This document shows positions 34,620 to 47,598 of a stretch of 64,000 nt of DNA, piece by piece. The first letter of the stretch is position 1. Each line of letters begins with the position of its first letter. Under the pieces are notes generated by a model that saw nothing but the letters and a program-made list of their open reading frames with translations, did not search any database and was not told the origin of the DNA. Origin of the DNA: Eunapius fragilis. Lineage: Eukaryota > Porifera > Demospongiae > Spongillida > Spongillidae. Both the position numbers and the translations under genes were made by a program. The stretch spans positions 11,609,983 to 11,673,982 of the forward strand of contig OY811973.1 in NCBI GenBank assembly GCA_963681505.1, written 5' to 3'.

Positions 34620-36307
34620 GTACTAGTTTTGGAACCTTGCACTGTTACATTTATGCATACAAGCACTTGCAATTTTCGTTGATTTCTACTTCCCAACAAT
34701 ACATAATACACTCCTCCCTCTCCCCTTGCTCTTCGCGACCCCCCCCCCCCCCCCCCCCCCCGCGCTCTGCATATGTGTATGCATATTCATGTGTTTTAAT
34801 GTCAGTCTAGCTGATTGTAATGCATTCATGATGCTGATTTGGTTTATACACACTGTTGCCAAATGGGATGCATGCTCATTGACATTTTGTACTGCGACCA
34901 TTGTCATTGGTTGGCCGTGTTCAGTTGTTTTCACAAATAACTATATATGAGAGTGCATGCTTACATTGGATGGAGATATGCAACGTGTAGTGTCTAGAAT
35001 GATGCTACAACCCATGGTGTGAAAACAATACAGAGATAGGTTTTTACAGACATCATAATGAATACATGTCCTGTAGCACCTGAAAACTATGCACTGCCGG
35101 TTCTAATGTCGCTTTACTGGTGTGAATGCAATGTGTGTGTGGGAATATTATGTGTACATGGTGTGCAAATTTTGTGCAAATGTATGTGTGCATGTGTTAG
35201 CAATGACCGGCCGCCCGTGTAACCATATGTGTCTGTGATGTGTGCTTATGACTAACCCCAGTAGTCATACTATGTAGCTGTTTGAGTTAATTGCTAGAAA
35301 ATTGTTTCAGCAGTTAATGGGTGCATTGGCATACAATACAGCCAGCACTTTACAATACAATAAAGCTCTTAAAAAGCAGTCAATGAAGGGATATGATGCA
35401 TGGAAGCAATAACTGATTGCATTATTTCCTGGTATTAAAAATTCAGCCTTAATTGCCCTTTCCTAGATTACCTTGAACGCTATGAGGAGATTCTCCACTT
35501 TGGATCACGTGACTAGAACATAAAAATGAATTAAGAATCTCTTCCCCGCTAGCGTTATTAGATCAAAATCTACCTGCCTTAATGACGGCACGGGTGTTGT
35601 CATAGATATTAGCTATCTATGCCTCTATGGGGTTGTTCTACTGTCTTCTAATAATCAACACAATATAAAATTAAAAAATGAAAAGATTAACACGCACTGT
35701 CCTGTATGTCACCTCGAGCTCCGCAAAGCTTGCGCAGCGTATTAACGGAAGTTATAGGCAAACAGCTTAATGCCGTACAACTAGAAGATCATTAGTACAT
35801 GGACACAAACCTTTAAGTACTACTAACACACATGACATCAGTAGCACAAGGGTCAATTACAGGCTATCTTTAGCACAAGGGTCAATTACAATACAATAGA
35901 TGGGCTATCTTTAGCACATGGGTCAATTACAATACAATAGTCCTATAGATGAGCTATCTAACTAAAGGTTTCTCTCACGGATGTACTGGATTACTATTTC
36001 GTTAGCACTTCAGTCCACAATAACCTTTCCCAGACTCGTCAAAGTCCCCAGTCCCTCAGAGTTACTGAATTGGTTTCTGTGAAACCGTATGATAGTCTCG
36101 TCCCCAGATTATCAATTATCGATTATCATTACGTCATATGGTCATGCGGTCATGTGGGATCTGGGGGCGTGGATGTAAATAAAAAACAGCCAGGTAAGGT
36201 ATATCGCGTTCTGGTTTGGATATGTTTGGTTTCTGAATAAAACCCACTCGCCGTTGTAGTCGTGGACTTTACATGTACTGCCAGTTTTTCATTTGGCATT
36301 GAAATTA

Positions 36308-36496
36308 TTATCCACCACTAGCTTCGATTTGTTTACAAACACGATCGAGCTCATCGTTAGTAAAACCTTCACCTAAGAATAAGGTGTGTGTAACCATGCC
36401 TATCGATGCAGCGCGCGCTTCTGGGCAGCTTATACTGCCGTCACAGTAATCGTAAATATTAAGATTGCTTACGTGACATCCGATCGATCCTTGCAT
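36308..36496 (-). CDS. Small uncharacterised ORF
   Basis: A 62-codon frame ending in HTLFLGEGFTNDELDRVCKQ. Acidic and hydrophobic residues alternate as in a real helix, but no family is recognised and no start context or splice sites are convincing. It may be a fragment of a mobile element. Confidence 0.2.
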   Translation of the reverse strand: MQGSIGCHVSNLNIYDYCDGSISCPEARAASIGMVTHTLFLGEGFTNDELDRVCKQIEASGG

Positions 36497-38184
36497 ATGC
36501 TACTAGGCACATACAATTTGTTAAAGCTTCTCATGTTTTTAATTTTTTGAGCTATTTTTTACAAAGGCTAATCGAGTCTGATGATGATGTTATGTGAAAG
36601 AAACATGTAGACATAATATATTTACATCTCCATTGCAAGGCCTATCCATGCAGGCTCTTAACAGGAATTGCGTTGTTAGCTTTGGCAGTACTGTTTGTAA
36701 AATTGGTAGAAAGCCTGCAGATAGAAGTGATTGTGTAACACACAGCCAGTGATATGGTGGACACTTCTAGGGTACATGGCCTGGGGTCACTCACTTACTG
36801 GTTAGCTCATGTCGGATATTCCGACTGGAAATTGTCCTTATGCATGCAAGTATTCAAGGGAAGCAGTGAAGCAAAAACACTGTGATTTTGCGATAGGATG
36901 AGCCCTCATAGTATCTAGTGATAAGAAGTCATAATTATGACATATTTCAAATGGCCACATGCATGAAGTGGAGGTTGCAAAGAGAGCACTTATATGCCGG
37001 ATGGCAAAAAATTAAGGGGAAGAACATCCAGCAATACAGAATATAGCCAGAAATTATTGCTGCTAGAGCAGCACTATGCAACACGACGTGTTTGACCATA
37101 ATGCTGGCAATTCAAACATTGAATTGAGGCATGGGAAACCATATACAGTGTACACAGACCACTGAGCACTACATGGCTACACTTGACAAAGAGCATGTAG
37201 TACCTCTCTGATCACGTGGTATCTATTTCTTTAGCCAATTGATTGTAGCATCTACCTTGCAAGGCATACAGCAAAATAGACGCTTTGTTGTCGGGACAAA
37301 TGTATATGGACAAACGTGTATGGACGAAGAGGTGAAGCCTAATGAGGTGGATGTGTGCAGGTCTGGGGACCTTAATGGACATACAAAGGAGGCATGTTGC
37401 ATTTATTGCCCCAACTGTGTTTCATTGTGTGATTGGATCTTTTGTATAATAGTTTTTCTGGGGACCTCTTAGCCCAGGTATTTTTTCTACAAATCTATTG
37501 ACAAATTTTTATATTTTCCTATAACAGTGCACTTTCTCTCATGCTTATGATATTGGCTACACAGATTTTTTAGTTAAAGCGTTTCCTGTCAATGGACCAG
37601 AAAGTGACCTAGATGTTCATGTTTCTGCAGTAGAGCTGTGATTCTGCTAGATTCAATCATTTAAATTTATGTGTAGTGAATAATCTGGCATACCCAAACA
37701 TCATCACCAGAACACTAATATATGGAAATGGATGTATTTGCTCACAGTAGTTTTTAGCCCTAATACATCCTGCAAAGATACAGCTCCACAGACATTGAGA
37801 TGCATACATATGCATGGAAAATGATCCGAAGCTTTCACTTTATGTATGCTTTGTAAGCTCAAGCTAAGGCTATTGCTGATGATTTACCAACTTCCATCAT
37901 AGAGGAAACATCTTGCTATTTTGATGCAGATAGTCTACACCTGAAGTGTAGTGTTTGTGACTTAGACTCTTGTAATGTCTGCAGATAGCCGAACAGGAAA
38001 GCATATTGAGCCTCCTGACCTCCTCATATATATAAGGAATCAATAGGACTGGCTTCAAATTTCACTTGTATATGAACATAAGCAATTGGGGGGGAGGAGA
38101 TTTGCACAAAGAACCAGTGCCCACAACTAACAGTGCTGTTTGTCCTATATATCAGAATACGCAAGGAAGAATGACAAACATACC

Positions 38185-38372
38185 CAGTGCCCTGAAAAGT
38201 AATGCTCGCATTGAAATGTATGGCTAGTTATAAATTCAGTGACTAATAACTGTATGATGGATAGCCCGATTTTGGATGCGTAGGAACCATGTGATAGTGG
38301 TCACAGAAAATCAAAAAATAGAAAACTTGAAAAACTATCTAGAAGGGTGATTTTGCTGGACACCGTCCCGTA
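38185..38372. repeat. Repeat family C (GGACACTGTCCC ends), copy 1
   Basis: Contains AAAAGTAATGCTCGCATTG, ATGTATGGCTAGTTATAAATT and a right end AGAAGGGTGATTTTGCTGGACACCGTCCC. Related pieces occur at 46655-46690, 47385-47450, 51735-51860 and 54430-54585, in both orientations. No coding capacity. Confidence 0.65.
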
Positions 38373-38588
38373 TATGTATTTGTGTAAAATATGAATGTGA
38401 ATCTGAACTTGATTTTGAATGCCCTGCACTGAGATTGTAATTTGCGCAAGTGATACATCTGTCTTCTTTATTGTCTTACTAAATACTTGCTATCATTACT
38501 ATCACTACTGTAGCTCAACACATGCAATACCATATTATGTACACGTATATGTATATGGACTTGTCATGGATTTGTACATTAGTTGCAG

Positions 38589-41233
38589 ATACTCCAAGTA
38601 TGGGAAACAATCAAGGAAAGGAATTCAAAATCCATGGGTAAGACTTTATCATTGTTGTTGTGAGTGACTGTTTATTGACTATAAAGATATGAACTGCAAA
38701 CAATGAAGAGCTTACCTAAACCGAACGTAAGTGCAAATTTATGTAATAGTTGGAATTCTCTATATCTGCGTGCATGTGTATGTTGCTATGGATAATTAAT
38801 AGGAAGTAGTTGTGTGCGTACTGAAACCTTTATCAGGAGCAGCTTCACTTATTACAGAATGAAATATCTGATAGTAAACCATTCGCATTGGTGCAATTTT
38901 GCCTTCATCAAAGTAATGAGTCAAAATTAATTGTAGTGCTTGATTGGTGATTTCAATGCTAACTGGTGTGCTGGTATAATTTTGGTGCATTAACCCATGT
39001 GGAGGCAGACGCTGTCTGTTGCAAAATCATTTGAGTCTATAAAATGGTATGTGAATGTTCTATATTGCATAACTAGTTTATTTTAGTCCATATGATGAAA
39101 TGAGTACTGGACTGAAATGAGTGATCTGAATGGCAGCATCGTAGCCATAGTTTTGTTTCATCAAAGTGAAATCCCTGCAATCCATCTTACTAGTCTAATA
39201 CTATAATTTCGAACGTCCGTACGTACGTACGTCCGCGTAACTCATTTATATACTCGGCCTAGCACCTATTGGTTGCTAGGTATGTACGCGTACCTCCCAC
39301 ACAAAAGGCGGTCGCAATGACAGCTGGTTTCCACTTCACACTTGATTTCAAAGAGGGGAGGGGGGGGGGGGGGGGGGGGGGGGACTTCATAAGTGCCGAA
39401 GGAATAAATGCAACGCTATCGTGGTTCACTCTCAAGACGAGTGACAGACAAGTCTCATCGTACAGGCCGAGAACATGTAGTTACTATCTGAAATTGCGCG
39501 GGCATAGTGGTTGCGTAGTAACCGTATGTTAGAACAGGTGATAGATTATATATGCTACATTTGATAAAACAGCCGGTAAAAAAAGAGGAGCTAGGAGGTA
39601 GACCAACTGTTCATCTGGCAAATGAATAGCGAGAAGAATAACAGCGAGATGAATAATCAGCCCGTGATTTTTCACGGGGACAAGCTAGTGTATTATTAAT
39701 ACCTAGAAGTGAAATTTTTTTTTCCATTAGATCTTATATTTTTTAGATAAGAACTTTTCACTATATCCGGATTCCACATAATGGAACTGTTTTAACATTA
39801 TTGGATGAATCATTGCTTTTCAACTCACCCAATTATGTTACTGATGACAACCAGTTATGGTACATAGATGACCAACCAGATGGTTCTTTTATGATTGTTT
39901 CCAAAAAGAACAGAAAGGTATTGGCCTGTACTTTGGAAAATGGAAATGACATTGTTATTCAAGAATGCAGTGGTGAAGAGACCCAGAAGTGGTTGGTAGA
40001 AAATGACCAAATAGTGTCTTCAAAGCACCATACTGTAATTATTTCAAAACAAGGTGAGATTGAATTGCTGCTTATGGTTTACAAGTTGTGAAGTGGGCCA
40101 CGTAATCTATGGATTAAAATTGGGTTTGGGTAGGCAGGGGTATGTTTCCATATTGTGCTGAAGAAATGAATTCTTTTATGCTTTGTATACAAATTGTGGA
40201 ATTGCAGAATGGCAGAATAAGGGGCACACAATCTATTGTATGCCCACTGTTCTGCAGTCAGCTGCCAAATTGAGAGTTGTTCAAGGGTTTCTCAGTTAGG
40301 CTGTCAATCTAGAAAACTCGGAGTTATAGGCCTGCCCATTGCACAATGCACCTACATTAAGCATTGGTCAGCTCAAATATATCTGCCATGTACATTCAGT
40401 CCACAATGTATGACACATGGAAGCTTGCTAATGCATGAGCAGGTGCCATGTAACATATTCTGACTATTCATATGTTGGCCCACAACAGCCTCGTGAATTG
40501 TAGTAGTAACAGCAGTATAATCCCTACTGCTTTCATGAACACTACTTGAACTGGGTTACATGTAACCGTGAACCACCTGCAGATAAGGTTACCCTATTAG
40601 TTCCCACACTACCAGCCTTTACAGCTGTAACAGGGCTATAGCATATGTGGGCTGTGCCTCAACATTCTACTGGGGTCTGACTAGTTCTTCACATGACAGA
40701 AAAATGTATACTGAGCGTGCAATAAAATTGTGCAAGTGTATATAGCATCTAAAATTCAAACAAATGCAAACCACACACTGGACTGAAATGATTGCATTTC
40801 TTTTTTTCAGTCCATGATGCCAGTCTACATCAGATGCTTATTCAATGGCTCAGTGTTGGAACTCACAGCAGATGGAACAGGTGTGGAATGTAATCCTCTT
40901 GACAATAGCAGGTCTGGATACCAACAGTGGTATATTAAGTATCTGACAGGGTTCATAGGTGGAATATTTATGATAATATCCAAGAAGAACGGAAAGGCAC
41001 TGCAGATGGATGGTGAAGAAGTGAGGGCTGTGGAGTTGAATGATCAAGATGAATGTCAGCAATGGAGAAGATGTGAAAAGAATATCCTACCCATGGAACA
41101 GAACTTGGCTGATGAGTTAAAGATGCTGTGTGTTGTGTGGGATAAGAGCATGCATGTATTGGTCCTTGAAAATCCTACGACACAGAATGCCTGCTTTGAA
41201 CTGCAGCATATTGCAGCAGATTCATATTTTTGA
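38589..41233 (+). CDS. Beta-trefoil protein, third diverged family member (3' part)
   Basis: Confident exons are 39747-40053 and 40824-41233; they join in phase 1 and end in a stop. The first encodes a ricin-B-like trefoil (HYIRIPHNGTVLTLL ... NQLWYIDDQPDGSFMIVSKK ... TQKWLVEND). The second encodes another (VYIRCLFNGSVLELT ... YQQWYIKY ... GIFMIISKKNGKALQM ... CQQWRRCEK). The pattern 'Q-x-W, acidic, F-M-I-V/I-S-K-K-N-x-K' repeats between them and matches the copy 1 and 2 proteins (DGSFVIISIEYGKALGC). A candidate upstream exon at 38589-38637 (YSKYGKQSRKGIQNPW) has a good donor and the right phase and could be the juxtamembrane segment. No membrane helix or start was found. A Helitron-like element occupies the intron. 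Whether it is membrane-bound like its relatives is inference. Confidence 0.65.
39194..39688 (+). mobile_element. Helitron-like non-autonomous element
   Basis: The 3' end has a GC-rich hairpin CCCGTGA-TTTT-TCACGGG (39661-39678) followed ten bases later by CTAG and then T, the arrangement expected of a Helitron terminus. The proposed 5' end TCTAATACTATAATTTCG starts with TC. The base before it is G rather than the expected A, so the left boundary is uncertain. A G run lies at 39359-39383. Confidence 0.5.
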
Positions 41234-41384
41234 GTTAGCAAATAATTTTTTTCATTCTAAAAGTACATGCATGAGCAATGTTTCCAATCTGTTTTATTAA
41301 TATGTTACAGTGGTTGGTTGGAACTGTTCACACTAGATTATCCTCTCGTTTTAAGAAAAATACTCTGCATTTGGTATAACTTCC

Positions 41385-41435
41385 CACTGTGGCGGATCCA
41401 GACTGAGGGGGAGGGGGGGGGGGGGGGGGTGGAGG
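41385..41435 (+). repeat. hAT-like terminus followed by G run
   Basis: CACTGTGGCGGATCCAGACT followed by a long run of G resembles the left end of hAT elements (compare 11360 and 12688). No matching right end or transposase is apparent nearby. Confidence 0.4.
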
Positions 41436-41664
41436 ATAAGGGGTTGCAGCCCACCATTTCAGACCCACAATGACCACAATGAAAATTTTACGTACTGGTT
41501 AATTGCACGCGCTATTTTTGTTTTTAAAAGATTATTGTCCGCTAATAGCGTTGGTTTCTGGGGCTATGGAGCAACATACATTGGGTATCCAGCGTGAACA
41601 ATCCTTCATGCAAGAAGGGGGGAAAAGGCAAGATTGCTGGCCTGTAATACATGTAGTGATTTTT

Positions 41665-41850
41665 AGCATCGAAGTTGACACGTGCGATTACAATAATGTA
41701 TACGCATAATAAAAAATTCAGGCATTTGTAACTCCAAGATGGACAGGTTAATTTCAGTACGTGAGAAAGAAGTTGTAGAGGACATAGGTGTCTCTTAGAA
41801 TATCAAATAAATATGCATTGGCCTTTTAGCTGCAACGATCCCATGCATTT
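41665..41850. repeat. Dispersed repeat D, copy 1
   Basis: Matches 57865-58030 in the same orientation: GCATC-AAGTTGAC-CGTGC-ATTA, ATACGC-TAAT, TGTAACTCCA, TTTC-AGT-CGT and AACGATCCCAT blocks in the same order. No coding potential. Confidence 0.6.
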
Positions 41851-42528
41851 GCAACCCTGGATTTGTCAGCATAGCCGGAAATAGGTTGGTGCACAAGTAT
41901 ATAATATATAACACACTCCGGTCAGTGACCTTTTTAGCGTCGCAATGAATATAATTTTTGACACATGCGCTGGGATGTTAACTATTTTTGTCCAGTCGAC
42001 TGAGCGCAATTGTCCTTACATTGTCGTATTTTACCCAACAAATTTGAAATCAACCTATAGGTTATAGGTGTATGTGATAACTAATTTATTCATTTAGCAC
42101 GATCTGAACTAATTTGCCTAACCAGCCCGCCATGCCACCTGGGCTGGAACGGAGTCGGATGCGTGACATCAAAGGGAATTTAAGTTGGCCTATGAAGAAT
42201 ATCTATCAATCTATCAACTTTTAGCAATTATAAACCACTTTGTATGCGTGACATGTATGGGCCGCCAACATGCACTGAGTAAACTATAAGTCAAAGCTGT
42301 GGCTGTAATTAGGAATACTCTTATTGATGTGATCTGCATTCGCGGAATAGCTATAAATGGCTCAAAAACGAAGTTAACATGTTAATTTAGCTTAGGTGTA
42401 TAGGCACGCACGTTCATGTTTATTACGTATAGATTTTAGTCATGTCGGCAGGAGGTCATGCATGCTAAATAACATGAACTATATATATGGTATCCATGTG
42501 CTGTTCAGTATAATGATTCCATCGCAGC

Positions 42529-43071
42529 TTAATTTCCACGAGCCTTTGGAATAGACACCGAGAGAAAATCCACCGTTGTTCCAGCGGCTGTTGTGAAATT
42601 GAAACATGCATGCTTGAATAAAGGCGCGCATGCCATTTGAAACTCGAACGGAGTGTTATAATAATTGAACCTAACCTTTTGATGCAGCCTTTAGCAGACC
42701 GACAGGGCTGAACAGGACCTGGGCAACCTTGCAGCCATACACGTTCGGGAAGCACAGGAGACCACACTGGATCGGCATCAGGTCCAGGTCCTTGGTCATA
42801 TTGGAGATCAGCAGCTGCTCGACGTGATACCCGCCTCTGGAACACTCGTCGATGACGTTTCGTGACACAGTCAGCCCGTAAACGGACTTCAACTGACTCG
42901 GAGACGTATACGGGGATATTGAGACCTTGCGCAGCGTTGCTGGTAGGACGATGTACCACGTGAGGATCGTCGTTTCACTCGTGCACTGCAGCGAGCAGTT
43001 GAACACGGCAACCTCCCCAATAGATGCGCTCTGGATGCTGGGGCCAGCGATAATCTGAGAACCAGCCCAAC
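42529..43071 (-). CDS. Single-Ig protein gene, incomplete model
   Basis: The Ig exon at 42676-43071 (132 codons, phase 1 in and out) is a close paralogue of 60820-61221. It shares LRKVSISPYTSPSQLKS, YGLTVSRNVIDEC and TKDLDLMPIQC. Cysteines are plentiful (FNCSLQC, QCGLLCF), as in the partner. A phase-compatible terminal exon may be 42529-42587 (AAGTTVDFLSVSIPKARGN then stop). The signal-peptide exon was not found: the adjacent MPSLFKLTLYSQHVQ is a poor signal. It could be an intact secreted or membrane protein with missing exons, or a decaying duplicate. It lies downstream of receptor B on the same strand. Confidence 0.55.
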
Positions 43072-43960
43072 CTTGCACATGTTGGGAATAAAGAGTTAGC
43101 TTAAAAAGTGATGGCATCTTTGTTGATCGGTTTACTGTACGAATTGTAAGTTTTACTAACTTTGCCAAAAACTTGCAGCTTCTATCACCATCATACAAAG
43201 TGACAAAGAAAACATACTGTATTTCTTTGCCTTATGCGGAGGAATGTGACGTGCTCGTTAACACACATGCATACCGTGTTCGTGCAAAACAAAAAAAAAA
43301 TTGTTTACATGAGTGTGTGGTTGGTAGCCTCGTTTCCAGACTAGGATATGAATTATGTAATTAGGGCGCGAACCGAAGTCAGTACATTCACACATTCACA
43401 TGATTAGTGTCTCCCAATTGCAAATTTACGCGACTGCTATTATTCGTTTCGTTTAAATTAAAGAATCAAAATTGTTCCCAAAACACTATATTATCATCTT
43501 TGATCTTTATCCTCGTTTTGAATGGGGCGCTGATTGAATGTCTACTGTGTAAGCATCATAGTATCGCCAACACCGCGATCAGTGTATTAGATAACAGAGC
43601 AGCAATCATTAGGGACGATATGCGCTGGAGAAGTTATCACATGAACATATTTTCTGTAGAAAAAAAACATGTATATGGATCCACATTTTAGCTCAGTTTT
43701 CAAAAACAGTTGGAGAGGAAGGGAGGAGGTCGATGTGAGGAGGCTTTACACATAAACGCATTCAGTAATTCGATGTTGTTTGACTAAGTGCTTTCTTGTA
43801 GTCTTCGTTTAATAGTATAACATGTAAAACTGGAATACATGCATGCATGAAAGTCAGTGAATATACATACAATGATAAATTGTTCGCATAAGTGACTATA
43901 TTTGCTGTTATATATATATTGAGGGTAAAAGTTGTTAATATATTAAAAGAACTGCACGAA

Positions 43961-46348
43961 TCATTCGACTGAAAGAGTTTTCCGAGCTGCGACAGCTGCG
44001 TACGCACTGTTAGTTGAGATTTCGAGCACAGGATCATAGATGTGAACATAGTCCTCCTCTTGGTGAGGCAGTTGTGAGGGTGAGGGAAATTCGCCTAGTT
44101 CCTTGATGCATAGTTCATTGACCGCTGCAGGTACTTGGATGGTTGCACTATCGGACCATTTCACTTTCATTATGCAGATGCAAACTGCGGAAGCTAGAAG
44201 CATTCCGAGGAGGAATGTACCCACACCCGTTCCGGCCATGACCGGGCCGCAATCTGTCAAGGAAGAAAAAGCAAACGTGAGTTTATCCAATGCTCAATGC
44301 GTGTGTGAACATGTAGGCATACATGTAGCTAGCTCACAGGAGGAATTAGTTTCGTTCTTGCGGTATGCGATCGCCTCTTGCAACTGCTTCTGGGCTGTCG
44401 TGAATTGTCCATACGTTTGGCGACAATTCGAAGGTGTTTGGAGCACAAGAGCAGCTCTGTAGCAGTAAGTTGTGTTAGGTGAAAGACCCACTAGACTAAC
44501 CCGGTACTCTGGTAAGGAATTTATAGTATACCCAACAGACGCCCGCTCTTCCGCAAAAGCGCTATTGCAGTCCCTGAATAGGACCGCACAGGCGGAGTCA
44601 GCCGTGTTAATGCCACACCCTCCACACACAATCGAAGAGTCGGTGCTACCGACCGACAACACTCGGGTCGAAAGAAGGCAGTCTGTATAATCTGCATAGT
44701 GTAAAAAGCATGCATGCGTGACGCACGAAGCGCGTATATATATATACATAACATCTCGTTGTTGAGAACTAACCTGTGTAGGCAGTAGGGTTCTTCACGC
44801 TTTCTTGCACCTCATTGAACACCGATACTGTCGCAAATATGCATGTGCCTGCTGGAACGCGTTCGATATTGTAGAACTCGGTGGTTAGAGGCAATTTTAC
44901 ACGAACTGAGCCACTGTGGCAACCAATTGAGTAATTTAAATACGTGAAAAGCAAGGAGGGTGTCATCACTGTCAGTCTTTTTGGAACCTGTTCCGTGGAA
45001 ATAAAATATAACCGCGCGAGCATATATACAGAAAACAGTGGATACTCTTAATTTAATTATACCTCCCACACGATTGAAGCGCTCAACTGCCCGCTACTTC
45101 CGGTGGCGCAGAATGTCTTGATCGCAAGGTTCGAAGGAGCAGCCGGCTCTGCATGTGTATAATATATATAGAAAACGAGGGGGGAAATATTTAATATATT
45201 CCGATTGAATGCATGCACACGTAACATATTGCGAGGCCGGTAATTATGTATATATATATATATACCTGTACCTTCAGGTACAATGGTGAAATTGTACATG
45301 GCTCCCGCGGGGCTTACTCCAACCCCGTTGACTGCCCTGACCTCGAAGGTATACGGGATGTTGTAACGCAGCGATAGTATTGTGGCAGACATCGAACCGC
45401 CATCCTCCGTGGACCGATTTGCAATTATTACCTGCGGGCCACTCGATAGGCTGAATAAATAAACTGTCACGTGGTCCAGGCCATCAAATTCAGGATAACT
45501 CCACTTAAGGGTAGCGCTGTTTAGTGTGTAGTTGACGAGACTGACGTTAGACGGCTGCATCGGGACACCTGCAATAATGAATAACATGCGCATGCAGTAC
45601 GTTAATAGGTCAGGCGTTGGGCATTAGATAGTTTCTTCAGCTGCATACATGCATGTACACAAACCCCTGCGAGCTATCTGTAACTATAATGAACATGTTA
45701 TAATACCGCGTGCATTTATATAATATGCATGCATGCATGCAGCTTGCTCTTATAGGTAACTATATTGTATAATATAATTTATACATGCATGCATGCACCA
45801 TGTAAATATATATTAATCCAGAGTGCGGGCGGGGGGAGGGGGGGGGGATATACCTGCAATTAATAGCGTGCGGCTCATGTACGGGAGGGGAGTTACGCTG
45901 CTATTCGAGCAGCTGATGACTGTTCCGTTAAGGTACTGAGATGCGGTGAATTGCAGCGACGAATTCATGGTTGAGGCTCCCATTTCTGTCAATGCGGCTG
46001 TAAATCCGCCGTTGGTCTGGGCATATCCGACGACGTCGCGGGGTCTGATGAAGGCGATGTATCCAGAAGCGAAAGCCTGACTCGTCCATATCAATATATT
46101 CCCCGTCACGGAACACTTGTAGACCACGGTCGTTTCCGGGAGAGCTGCCGCTCCTTCGAAATTGACCGTCAGCGCTGTTCCTTAGAAAGCATGCAAACAC
46201 CGGTAGGGCAAGGGTCAGACCAGTAGATTATTGTGACATCCAGACCAACACGCTACAATTGGCTGATTTCCAGCGGCCTACCTTGAACGGTTCGGTGGAA
46301 AAGTATAAGCAGTACCACTCCAAGCATCCCCTTAGGAGCGTCACTCAT
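43961..46348 (-). CDS. Ig/FN3 transmembrane receptor with ITIM-like tail (receptor B)
   Basis: Seven exons join in phase: 46282-46348, 45854-46180, 45272-45568, 45063-45148, 44774-44987, 44338-44682, 43961-44253 (1629 nt, 542 aa). Domains: signal peptide (MLGVVLLILFH core); an Ig-like domain to about 131 (YKCSVTG, ISCSNSS); FN3 to 230 (TLKWSYPEFDGLDHV ... YTFEVRAVNGVGVSP); a split FN3-like domain to 330; and a Cys-rich membrane-proximal domain to 445 (LSPNTTYCYRAALV). The membrane helix is at about 451-474. The 68-residue tail contains DYVHIYDPV (Tyr about 514 and 518) and SAYAAV (Tyr about 530), which fits the ITIM consensus. Order, exon layout and many residues match receptor A at 32110-34619. 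The TM exon is separate here but fused to the membrane-proximal exon there. Confidence 0.88.
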
Positions 46349-46369
46349 CGTGAGTCGAGTCACCGTACC

Positions 46370-47598
46370 GACGCAAGTAGGGATCACAGATTATATAATT
46401 AATCTATATGGCCGGATACACTTTATATCAATGTAATATATATGCAACGGTTTTCGTGCAGTTTGGGAAGCTGCATGGATACTGCATGACGTATAAATAT
46501 GTCCACAGGTGTACATTAAAAATAGCATTGTTTTGTTTTGTTAATTCCAATTTACTAACTTTGGAAACATTGATATTTCACGTTATAGCTCAGCAAACTG
46601 GAACATTTTAAAAGCTATAACATTTAACTCACATGAGAATCATTACAGCATGATATATATGACGGGACAGTGTCCAACAAAATCACCTTAATTAAGATCT
46701 AGGGTTAAGGCATAAAGAGCACCTGCCTGGCAGACTGCTGACCGAAAATGCGGCCGCACATATATACACAACCCTGTTATGCCTGAGGGGTGTATATATA
46801 GTGTTCATTAAGCCCCTCTTTACACACTTCTCGACATCCATGCTGAGTCCGCGATAATTGGAAAGTGATCTCAATGCAAGTTCGAGTGTTCGTCGTCAAG
46901 GCGCTCTTGTTTTCCATGTCAAGCTCAATCAATAAGCAAAAATGCGTCTTTCCCAGTTAGCTCCATATGCATAACGTTTGTGAGCAGCGACTATGATGAA
47001 TTTACAAGCACATGCATGCATGCCTACTATAGTTACATCGCAAAACGTTGTCATGCATGCATGTCATGGCTATGTGTCTATAGGATGAAGTTGGGTGTGT
47101 GTCTGGGGGGGAGGGGGGAGAGCTGTCATCCTTTTTGCGTAGCAAGTGCTTTATACCGCATTGCAAACGCGAGTCAATTGATTCTCCCACGCTATTTTTT
47201 TTTTCCTTTTAACCTCCATATAAAAAGGCAAGGTTTGAAGTTTTCTAATAAAAATAAAGTTGTGAACTGCAAAGAGCATCTATCAGATAATCATTACGCA
47301 TCCGAAATTGCACAACCCATTATAAAGTTCTAAGGGACTAAATTTATAGTTAGCCTTATAGATTACAATGCGCAAGCGTTGCTTGTCCTGAAAATTTTGA
47401 AAAAGAATCACTATTAAGGGTGCATGATTATACTGGACACTGTCCCATCTAATTAAAATTATGGATACCACAATCCTTAATTTATAACTGGTACACGTTG
47501 CGTGGTAATGGCTGGGCCACTGAACAGCGCCACTAATAACAGTTTTCACTTTTATTATCACCGACTGGCTCCACTTTCATTATAACAATACTGATTAC
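46370..47598. other. 5' flank of receptor B and intergenic DNA
   Basis: No gene recognised. Repeat family C pieces occur at 46655-46690 (GGGACAGTGTCCAACAAAATCACC) and 47385-47450. Frames such as 46980-47333 show no domain. Confidence 0.5.

Larger units (their letters stand above)
34620..38588. other. No gene recognised; short repeats
   Basis: 3' flank of receptor A, a C run at 34739-34760, and AT-rich intergenic DNA. Positions 35835-35950 hold about 2.5 copies of a 45-bp tandem unit (TAGCACAAGGGTCAATTACA). A minus frame at 36308-36496 looks protein-like but is unassigned (listed separately). Positions 38185-38372 match the GGACACTGTCCC repeat family. Confidence 0.5.

Noticed and set aside
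35490-36290. Possible solo LTR ending near AATAAA at 36237
   Set aside because: No paired repeat, no clear TG...CA ends and no target duplication could be identified.
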